A stretch of 64,000 nucleotides of DNA from Schistocephalus solidus (Eukaryota > Platyhelminthes > Cestoda > Diphyllobothriidea > Diphyllobothriidae), in the NCBI GenBank assembly GCA_017591395.1, contig WEDG01005379.1:1-64000 (forward strand). Reading direction: 5' to 3'. This document shows positions 11,062-21,200 of the stretch, in pieces; position 1 is the first letter of the stretch; each line of letters opens with the position of its first letter. A program made the translations under genes and the position numbers. The notes below the pieces were generated by a model. The model searched no databases. It worked only from the letters and a program-made list of their open reading frames with translations, and had not been told where the DNA came from.

Positions 11062-11600
11062 TTAACATGGACAATTAGTGGAGCCTAAACTTGAAATGAC
11101 TGTATCAGGAACGAGATAGTAATCACCGTCACCGGGTCCTGGGCCTAGGTCAATGGCCAAAATGGTGCGGCCGATCTGGGGCCATTTTGGTCGGTGGGTC
11201 TGGGGCCAACGCCAGCTATTTTGACGACCAGAGGAGCCGCAAGAGCAGGGCTGCCAAGGCATTTGTGTGTAGGCATCGTGGGAGGGGTGAGGTTGGTCGG
11301 CTGTGACACCAAACAGCGACCACGGTGGCTGCTCGCAAGTGGCCTGAAGAACTTCCTTTCAAGAGCCAGGGCAAGGGCCTTGTCGAGGGTCGACGGCCGA
11401 GCCCGCAGAATGGCCTGGTGGATTTGGGGTCATGGACTGCAGTGATGAACTGCTCTAGTACCCGAGTGTTTAGGGCTGATGGGTCAATGGTGGGAAAGCG
11501 CTCCAACCGAGGAGTCGAAAAGTTTTCTGGAGCTGGTTGATAATCTTCTGCTCCTTGACCTTGCAGTCAATGAGATTTGGCAAAAAAGTTCCAGCCCACT
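11062..11600 (-). pseudogene. Possible Ty3/gypsy Gag fragment
   Basis: The minus strand has FPTIDPSALNTRVLEQFI followed by a VHDPKSTR-like stretch at about 11390-11495. This resembles the Gag capsid segment of Ty3/gypsy retrotransposons (FP-ID-ALD-RV-EQF--G--DP). A Cys/His-containing stretch CSCGSSGRQNSWRWPQTHRP at 11150-11250 could be a decayed zinc knuckle. Frames are broken and no protease or RT follows, so this is a remnant at best. The alternative is chance similarity in a GC-rich block. Confidence 0.35.
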
Positions 11601-11837
11601 TTTCATGGAGCCGACAAGCGTATGTATATATCTTCGCACCAGACGAGTCTTAGTAGCGGATAACGGAGTCGTCTGTGTGTTTGAATGCAACCACCAGATC
11701 TCACCATCTGATTCTGAAAACCAACAACGTCAACACAACACTTGCCCCCATGTCCTGACAGCCCAGGTGATCCTGTCCTCGTCTCCCCTCTGATCGACGC
11801 CCGCTGCAGAACAACAACCATAACACTGCTGCAGGAC

Positions 11838-12065
11838 ATGTACAGCATCGCAAAAACTGACAAAGTTGCTGATTAAGCCACCAAAGCGGACGGTTTCAGT
11901 GGCACCTTTGGCCGCGTGACGGCTATCTGCATCACCAATTCCGGTGAGATCATTCTGGCGGTCGGTGGCAAACTGCAGGTATACTCTCCCAAAGGTTATT
12001 ACCTGGGTGATCTATCTCCGCCAGCCTTCTCTATTAAAGAATTTATAGAATTTATAGTTGGTTAG
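11838..12065 (+). pseudogene. NHL-repeat-like coding fragment
   Basis: One frame reads GFSGTFGRVTAICITNSGEI, then ILAVGGKLQVYSPKGYYLGD. This fits an NHL beta-propeller blade (G-F--P-GI----G-I-V-D----RVQVF---G--L), as in TRIM/NHL proteins. The frame is interrupted by TAA at 11874-11876 and stops at 12063-12065 inside the following repeat. It lies between the two unclassified direct repeats. It could be a captured host gene fragment, a lone exon, or coincidence. Confidence 0.3.
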
Positions 12066-12801
12066 CACCGGGAAGGCACTGTCTAAACAAATATTAGTAA
12101 TGAGATAACATTTTGACAGTGTGCAGATAAAATGTGCAAATATTTAAAAATGTAGGCAGCACCTGTCATGTTAGGGCAACAGTTAGCGATATTTTAAAAC
12201 TATAAGTGAACTAGAAAATAGGCAGTGAAAAAAACGCCTACCTTGCAATTGGAGGCAGAGTTCAATAGGCCTCTATGTTTGAAAAGAGAATAGGAGAAAA
12301 ACTCCTTACGAAAATTAGGTAAGGGGGTAGAGTAGGCTAATAGCGCAGTAGCATTTCGAAATGAGATAATGAAACGTCAATATGGTTCTTTCTTGATCAT
12401 TAAGGCGCATGGAACACAATCTCGCGAAAGGCGTCAGTGACATTGCGACCTCAGCATCTTAGGATCCAGAATTGAATTCTGATGATGGTAAGTATCCAAC
12501 GAAACGGGAGCATATTATGACATTGAACGTGCGAATGTGTACGTCCGAATGACTTCATCTTTTGAATGACTGGTGGTATAGAGAGACATCATGGTTCCTG
12601 GGACACTCGAGGTAGAGAAAAATATTTCAAGAGGGTCACTTTCTCCGAGTCACAGGAAAAGCTGCTGGGAAAAGATGAGGAAAGTAAAAGGTTAATAGAC
12701 TCAGTGTTAAGATAAATATGCAGTATTCGATTGAATGCAAATAGATTAGTTAACGACCTTATTCCATTGGAAAGTTATTCCATAGAAAGCTATACCTGGA
12801 C
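12040..12801 (+). repeat. Unclassified ~0.75-kb repeat, copy 2
   Basis: Direct-repeat partner of 9320-10043. It carries extra bases around 12400-12440 and 12520-12550 and lacks the intact 44-codon ORF. The right edge is near TATACCTGGAC, where the two copies diverge. Confidence 0.6.
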
Positions 12802-13109
12802 TTATTCAAGTTGACTACGCAGCCTCGGCACCAATAAAAACTGACAGCCACTCAAGGAACCAAATATGTACAACCTCATGTAGATCTGAAGTTATCCAGG
12901 ACCATCAACATCCTCGAATGGCTTAGTCTTCTGCATATTTTGCATACCAATTACCGTTTTTGCTAAAGCGTTTTTGAACAAATAGGCGCATTTTTGCTCA
13001 TATTGCTGTAAATTCTCGCCATGCTCCAAACCCAGTCGAAATGTTTCGTTATACGCCCAAAACAGAACATACGCACATGCAGTGTTTTTAACACTCATGG
13101 ACTCAAAGA

Positions 13110-14480
13110 AATGTTTGAAAGCAGCATAACCAGTAATGGCACTTCCTTTAAATTAAAGCCTGTTGAGCTTGCTTCAGCATCCACGACTGGCCCTCGATCA
13201 GTTAACACTTACAACCAAGGACCAGCAAAGCGTGCAAAAAGCAAATGACAGCCAAATCCATCGGATACGAGGAAGAATCCCTCTGGTTATTCAGAGGAAA
13301 ATATGGTCAGCAGTGAATCAAAAGACGACCTAGACCGAGAGACATGCGTAGTTATCCAGGGCTTACCTGAATCAAAGGCCCACACCTCAAAGGAACGGAT
13401 ATACGCTGATCTCGCTATGTTTTAGCACCTGCTGAATGATAAACTTCATTCAGGAGAGACGATAACCGTTCGCGCCGCCTTTAGGCTCGAAAAAAGGATT
13501 TGCAGAGTCCCAAAATGTGAGACCACGGCCTATCAAAATTGTTTTGGGATAGAAGGAAGAGGCTACGCTATTTCTCTCGAGAAAAACCAGCCTTGGAAAC
13601 TCTCATAAGCAGGTTTTTTTCCAGCTTGACTTCTCTCCAGCAGAACATCTGAAACGCCACGAGTAAGTAATAGAAATCAAGAGGAGACTTGCAACTGGAG
13701 ATAACAATCTGGTGATTTACAGGGGACGCGTGATACAGAGAAACGCAACATTACTCTGGAACCAGCCAATGCTCATGATGGCAGTGGCCAATTAGTATTG
13801 GCAAAATCGAGACAAACGGAATTTGGCTCTGCTGACTGCTGCATACTTAACTTTCTGTATACCAACGCCCAAAGTCTGTTTTCCAAGCTCGACGAACTGA
13901 AATTCAGGCAGTCGTTATGTCTCCCGATATTGTAGCAATCACAGAAACATGGCTGTCACAGAACATAAGCGATTGCGAAGAAGCCTTATCCGAGTACCAG
14001 CTCTTCAGGAGAAACCGCACCCACCGCCAGGGTGGGGGAGTTGCGATGTATTTTAAAAGAAATTCCAGTGTGTGAAATGACGAAGAAGATTAGCAATGGT
14101 ATTGAGGATATTTTACTGAAAATAAAGCCGCAGGGCTCGCAATCTCTTGAAGTCATGACTCCATACCGACCACCGGGGACAGACACCGACGCTGATAGGT
14201 GTTTGTTGGAGAACATAAAGGAGATAAGTAGCCGACCTGGTGTTGTTCTCATGGGTGACTTCAATGCACCCAGCATTGGATGGAACGATCTGCAGGCGCA
14301 GAGCTCAAAGTTTTCCTTCGATCACCATCTGCTTAAGACAACACTTGAAGCTCTTTTCATACATCATGCATTTGTTCCAAAGAGAGCGCGTGGAGGACAA
14401 CGGGCTAGTTGCTTAGATCTCGTCTTCACTAAAGATCCTGATCAGGGAGTCCTTGGGAAGCACTATTTTTGTGTTTGCCC
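13110..14480 (+). pseudogene. 5' half of a LINE-B copy: ORF1-like plus endonuclease
   Basis: Reading broken frames on the plus strand: MFESSITSNGTSFKLKPVEL (13112-13248), then CVVIQGLPESKAHTSKERIY (13350), the LINE-B counterpart of LINE-A FCLVVQGV-KERV. Endonuclease landmarks follow: LYTNAQSLFSKLDELK near 13855, YRPPGTDTDAD near 14165, VVLMGDFNAPSIGWN near 14245, and ASCLDLVFTKDPD near 14405. At least four stops or frame changes occur. The match ends about 14480, before any RT, so this is a 3'-deleted copy. It supplies the part missing from the 5'-truncated LINE-B at 6304. Confidence 0.75.
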
Positions 14481-14872
14481 CTATTTAAATTTTCTGATAA
14501 CGTACTTTTTGCAGTCCAGTACGTGGAAAAGTCGAATCTCAAAGCCATTACAATGGGACACTGAAGCAAACGCACCTAAACGTTGGCTAATGCAGAAATA
14601 TGTCACAATCTCGATTCTTGATGAACACAAAGCAATCCAGTCTGGCAGGCCGTAAGAGAAAGTCGTTTGCAGTTTAAAATCCTGGCTTCGGTATAAAATT
14701 ATCTTATTGACAGTGATTTTAATTCGAGAAATTTGAGTAATTAAACCGAGCAAGTTACCAACCAATACAATTATACAGCGATGCGTGCATATTACTTATT
14801 TGCGTGTTCGGGTTGTTTGCTCTATTTCGCACTAGGAGATAAGTCGTTAATACATAGTGGTGAATTTGTAGG
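14481..14872 (+). promoter_or_regulatory. Upstream region of PIH1D1-like gene, no motif recognised
   Basis: AT-rich sequence between the end of the LINE-B fragment and the predicted start codon. Any core promoter and 5' UTR must lie here or further upstream. I see no clear TATA box or initiator. Confidence 0.3.
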
Positions 14873-15211
14873 ATGGATTCTTTAATGTCCGAAATTCTCA
14901 ACGAATCGGTACGTTGTGCCAATTAAAACGATTTGCTAGACCAAGCAAGTTTCTGATCCCGCCGATAGAGTTCGCATTGTTCCTACAGCCGGTTTCTGTG
15001 TTAAATTCAAAGACACTAAGGGGCTAAAAGTGTTCGCAAATATTTGCACGTCTGAAAAGGTATTTTTGTTTTGTGATAATTTTTGTGCAGGTACCTTTGC
15101 CAGATGAATTGTCAGAAGAGGCGCTCATACAAATGCTAGAAAAAACTGACGAGGCTCCTCCCTACAGGATACCGCTCAGTATCGGAGAAGCACAGACTGC
15201 GGTTGACAATG
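14873..15211 (+). CDS. PIH1D1: PIH1D1 exons 1-3 with two 31-nt introns
   Basis: Exon 1 (14873-14908) encodes [12 protein letters not shown]. Intron 14909-14939 (GTACGT...CTAG) and intron 15060-15090 (GTATTT...GCAG) are each exactly 31 nt and in phase 0. Exon 2 (14940-15059, 40 codons) carries the phosphopeptide-binding lysines. Exon 3 (15091-15211) encodes [17 protein letters not shown] and the YRIPLSIGE motif. Reading either mini-intron through gives a stop or loses homology, so splicing is required. Exon 3 ends with a GC donor (AATG/GCAAGT). Confidence 0.85.
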
Positions 15212-18200
15212 GCAAGTTTAAAAGCGCTCATCCACTACCCGTTTAATGTTTTATTCGCATCACTTTTTAATTGCGCACATAATATTTTAAGCAGTCTCAA
15301 ATTTACCATGACGACTTTGGTTGAGCGAAGTCTCAGCGTAGTATTGGGGAAAACCTCTTCGGAGTCCCGAGCACACACAGCAGTCCGGTGCATATTGGTG
15401 GCTTTCATTGAGTGTATGGTAGAAACTGGAGGAAGAGTTCAATGTGTTCCTTTTGAAGTATTTGTACCGGTACACGTAATTCAATTTATTCAACGGCCGT
15501 TGAATAATTTATGCAATAATGTTCTAATCCAAATTTTCAGGCTTTCCCTTTCCAACACCAACCAGGTTCTTGATATTTTACTATTCAACTAATGACTATC
15601 TTCGGATTAGTGGCTTGAATATTTAGTTCAAATTTATTTGATGATCTCAGCTGGTTTTACAATTTCGCTGACCCATTCATTCTTGTGGTAACTACACTAT
15701 ATAATTCTGCCTTTTTCTCACACACCCATCTCCAGACGTATAAATTTGAGTCGAATACCTTAAATATATGATGACATTCAAATAAAGTAAGATATCGTTA
15801 GTCTTAAGTTGAGGCCTGGCATTTTTGCACACTATATCTTTTCATGTATACTAACTGTAAGTGATATTCGGAACCTCCTGCGGCGGTGCCCGCTGCCTAT
15901 TTTTCAGGATGGTAATTTCCGGGTAGTTATAGACCCGTGTTGTGTGAAATGCTTTATAAGATGCTGTGAATCCATTGTTTCCACGAAATCCAATAAATCA
16001 ACTATATATTTTCATTCATCACAACTGGACAAAAGACGTTTAAGAGACAAAAAATATTTGCTAGACAACCTTTCTGCTCAAAATAACCGTACATAAGATA
16101 AAAAATTTTTAATATTTTGTGTACAAGCGAACAAATAACAAAGCTTTTATGCTTGGCAAACTGTTGAGAACTCTCAAAAACCTACGCTTGCCTTTACTAC
16201 TCCTGTCCTTGCTCCGTTCTCGGCGTCGCGTTAAGGTTTCATTATGCGTTGTTGCCAATTTGATTTTTGTGGCAACAGTATTCCCGTTCAAACGCAAATG
16301 TATCTATATAAATTTGTAATGCGATTGCAGAATGTCCGTCGTTCTCGGTAAAATTTCGATAACAAATATCTGGCAGGCCGACCATTCTATAAGTATAATC
16401 ATAAGGATAATGTTCCCGCCTGTATTCATTAAAACTTTCCTTAAATATAGGTAATTGACATACTCGATATTACCTTACCTTGGATCAAAATAGCAGTCAC
16501 CTGCTTTCATATTGGTTTCAGGAGGATATATAGAAAAATTGTGCTCTAAACAAATTATTCCGTGGTGCCTCGTCGTAGGCTTTCATAGGACAGGACCTTT
16601 CGCCCCAAGTATGTATATCTGCTCCCTTTTCCAGCTGCTTCACAATGCAAATTTTCAGTGGGCTCTAGTCAAGAGTTTCACGTGCTGCTAGTGTGAGGGC
16701 TAAAAAGCGGTGTCATTTGTTCTTATTAATATTTGTATTTGTGGACGCACAGTAACACTATCGAATATAGTGCTTCTATCCATTAACTGTGCGGTACTGG
16801 TGAAAAAGTAAATTTTAATAACTTAAATCGATGAAAAGTTAAAGGTTAATCTTTCTAATTTAGTGGCCTGTGTATGACTAGAATTCTGAAACAGAACGCT
16901 TTGCGCTAATTCCATCAAAATTTCCCAGCTGCTGCAAACTCGCTGGTGTTTGCCCGAAATATTCTGCATTTGTTTAATAAAATAACTGGGTGGCAAATTA
17001 TGACTTATTAGCAGTGGTCAACCAGCTCTTCCCAGACACAGGCTTGCATAACTTGAATCTGCGAGGGCCCTAGATTGAGCCCGAAGACACAATGAGATGA
17101 GCGTATCTCATAACCCAATCGATAAACGCGCTTCCGACCTAAGAGAGTTTTATGAAATATTCTACTTCAGGAAAACCCTTTTACGCATCAACCGAAGTAA
17201 TCAATTGAGCATACCTTCATCCCGTGAATGCTCTGCAAATTTTCCGGATTTCCGGCTCCACGTTTCGTAATTCTCGTCACGTGTTGAAAACGAAAGTCTT
17301 GCCGTCACCACAACTTCTGCTTCATAATTTTCTCGTTTTAAATGTAATATTAAAACTGTCGTTAACATGGTAATTACGTAATTTTTGCCTCCTCAGTAAA
17401 ATCTCACGCAAGTAATATTTCAAAACATCTGTTAACGTTTACCTTTCAATAATTATTATCTTCCTCTGAGAGATCAGCAATTGTGCTTCAAACGTATCTA
17501 TTTTGTCGTGTTTAGCCCAAAATTCCAGAGGTTTCAGAATGCAGAGTACTTACCACTTTGTCGTAATAAAGTATATAGTTCTGCTCTCTCTCCGACAGTG
17601 TCCTCGTTTTATATTTTGCATGCCACACTCTTCAAACGTTGCTCACTGTCGACCTGGGCTTGCATGCTGTTCAATCGCTAAGCCGACACCCTTGCGAGCC
17701 TGTCAGCCTTTTCTGTTGGTTCTAGCTGCCAACCACCCGGCGTTTCCACAGGTTTCGGCTAGTGTAGCGACCCTCGAAGGCTGTCTACTAATTAAGTGGG
17801 CTCGTATCTGGAGAATAAGTCGTGTACCAGCATCGACAAGTCTGCTGGGGTGCGAAAGGCTAAGTTCTAACACGCCCACTGCCTCCTAAAATACCGTAAG
17901 GCCTGATGGCATAACTAGAGCACGGCGACTGTAAATCGCCACTAAATAAGTTTATTTATTAAATCTTTTATATGGTTTACTTTTTGAATCAAAGTACTAG
18001 ATGAGACAACCTTGACTATTAGGCACCCTTCCTTACTGACAGATCACAAGAAACCTCAGGAAGATATTTGATTCAAGTATTAGGGTTCAAACTCTGGCGC
18101 CCATAGCAGCCAACATGCCCCGAAACCGTGACTTAGGGGTGCGCGTGAATAATGTGCCAACTGGACTGCTAAATCGGTAATGGGGTGTTGGTACTGAATG

Positions 18201-21200
18201 TTGCAATGTCCGAATGCTCCTAAACTAGTCCACAAAGTCTGACGCCGCGTATCATAAGCCCTTCAGAGTGGGTGCCTGCTGCCCGTCATTGCCTGAAACC
18301 TTGACTCGGGAATTCGGAAAATAAAAATCCCGGGACTGACTCCCAATTCACTCTATACCATAACGACCAATGTGGTTCTGGTAGAGATGATGTTGTGAAC
18401 GCTCTTGCACAACATACTCACTATGCATTGTTTACGTGCTAACCAGTCATTGATCAGCTAGCTGATATACTGCGACGGAAAAGGCTCATTACTACAACCT
18501 CTGTCTTTTACTGGGTGCGCCAACATCAAATGTCGACCAGCGTGATAAAGAAACATACTAGCGGCTGTAGGAGTTCGTTCAAAACCTCTTCGCCGTCACC
18601 TGCTACTAGTTGCTGGAGGATAGGATACTCAGACTAGGTCTGGGGACTATTCAAACTACCTCGACCGTTTTGAACTTGGTCCTTGATGCAAAAATGGTAA
18701 GAGGATTCTCAGCTTCCTTGACCGGAACCGTTTGTTTATCACGGGCATGTGCTTCCAGCATCGCCAGCAATTATTAGCTAGACCTTAACTCAAACGACCG
18801 TTGTAGGGCAGTCAGACTGACTGCAGTATAGTCAGTCTAGGGTTTCCTTGCTTGATTCAACATAACAGCTCGATGTGTGGCGCCAAACCTGACACCACCT
18901 ATCATTCAGGTCATGTTCTGGTTCACACATGCCTGGAGTCTCGACCCCCGTCCGTGCCCAAAATTTGTCACAGAAGACGCCTTGATGTGGCAAAATCATA
19001 AAATCCATCACAGACAAGGCTCAGTGGCCAAAAATCTGGTTAACCTTACATCTCGAGTTGGAGAACGTGGCAATGGCTAGTGGTTATCAATCAAGTCCTC
19101 AGTTGGTAGGGCGTCTTCGAGAATTCTCAGACTCAAGTACTGGCGCCAATATGACCCGATCAGCTCAAGAGCCTTACGTTTACCAATATAAGCGAAAATT
19201 CGAATCCCCGGAGGTAATAAAGAAGAAGTGGATGCAATCGCTGGGACAAGAATTTTATTCGCCTGACGTTTCGAATTCCCGCTCGAACTCATCATCAGAT
19301 ACGGGATATTCGTACGCAGAAAGTTGCAGTATTTATATGAAGCAGTTGCTATGCTACCACATACCTATGACCATCAAATTGTTCGCCCTTTCACTGAGTC
19401 CGGTTGCCCTCAGGTGCGCTGATTGCTTGATGGCCGGCATGCAAGTCATTAATTACTGAAATTCCATCATCCTTGTTCGATTTTGGCCTGATGATGGCTC
19501 GGCTTCCTGGCTCACCGGCATTGGCGTTGGAAAATGTGTTCGCCTGTGTGCTCCCCGGGTAGTTTATTACTTTGGCCAAACTAATTCTCAGTACCGAATA
19601 TGGGTTGGGGAGGTGATTGCACTCGTTAATAGACTGGGGCCCGTGAATCATGCCGCAAGCAACTTGTGTCTCACGCGATTGTCACCTCGCGAGAATTTCG
19701 GCTTCATCGAACCTGAATGTGTAGCTGGGTCTCTTCGGATGATATACTGCCACGGCAAGAAACATGGAACTGGTCGTGGGATCTGGTGCAGTTGCGAGCA
19801 AAGCAACTACGTTGGACAAACGGGAAAACTGCTCTGGGCGCGAATTGCCATTTCGGAGAAATGATGCCAATTCTCAAGTGGCGGTTCATTTGACGAGACC
19901 CGGCCACATTCAGGCTAGTTATTCTCATTGAAATCAGCAAGTTTTCTGTCGACAATAGAGCGTTTGTAGATGAGCTCGTTCCTGATGTCGGTGGTTCAAC
20001 TGCCCTTTTGCCTAGGGCAGGTATAAACAAATTTTAGAACTTCGGTGGTATGGTCTTTGCAGTAACGTTCGATTAAGTTCATTATGTAACCTTGTGGTGG
20101 ATAATAGAGCTAGGCGGTATGCTGCAAATAACCACAGCTATACTCATTGCCTAGTATCGCTTCCCCGTGGCTCGAGTTCTTGTCCATACTAATCACCCTA
20201 ACCTTTCGATATTCGATCTAACTTTCAACTTACATTCTATGGATCAGCTCGTTTAAGTATACCATTGGCCGTATTCTCTAAAAAAATCCGTAGACAGTTT
20301 TGACATTGTTGAATTTTCCCTACGGACGCCAGCTGACTGACCTTGCTTACGCTCACGATATCACCCTGCCAGCATCAAGCTTTACTGACCTGTGTGCTAT
20401 GCTGTCGCGAGTGACTGAGGTCGCTAAATTAGTCCTGGGAGGATCAGAGTGTTTTCGAGTTGCAATTTTAATAATGACAGGTCATCACTCTGGGGATTAA
20501 AGACTTTTCGCTGCTTCGCGACCGGGTTGCTGACACCATATGGAGACTGTATTGCCTACAGAACCGATGCTGCTGGCAGCATTTTAAGAATTCTTAGAAA
20601 GTAGATCTGTAGATCCAATAGGTTACCTGTGTTGCCGGAGAGCTTCGCGTGTGTCGGACATCCATCCTATGCGGTAACAAAAGTTTGACTATACGCACGT
20701 ACTACGAGAAAAAACTGTTGCCCAAATATCATCCTTTGAGTAAACTAAATTGGCTTCATCTTGACGGAGACATTTCACACTCCCTGCAACAACCTCGTAA
20801 AAATATCTCAAGCCATTTGAGGGAAACGGCTGAGGTGGTTTTGGAATATTCTTTGTTTTCTGACTCATTACGTCAGTATTGCTGTCCTCAATCCGGCGCC
20901 GATGCGCGTCAAAGAGGAGGTTAACCCTACACACTACGTCAAGTAGGAAACTTCATATTTCACAGTACGGCTGGTCAAAGATCAAAGTTAATATTTTTGG
21001 AGCATGAATTGGGGTTCTGACTGAATTTCTGTCTTCAAAAACACAGCCTCTGCAGGCTTTCTTTTAAACACTTTAAGGCAAACTGTTCTTCTAATTCCTA
21101 AAATTGTCCAGCAAATCTGATGAAACTTGAACAGCTAACAATCAGCACCAGTATGCTTATACAATGATTTTAGCTTTCAAGCTTGTGTGAGTTACTTTCA

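Noticed and set aside
9320..12801. Complete LTR retrotransposon with the direct repeats as LTRs
   Set aside because: The 2-kb interior mixes a LINE-type RT, a gag-like scrap and an NHL-like frame, with no protease-RT-integrase order, no evident primer-binding site and no TG...CA ends.
15203..15592. 129-codon plus-strand open frame after PIH1D1 exon 3
   Set aside because: It starts in a different frame from exon 3, lies in intron 3, and shows no domain.
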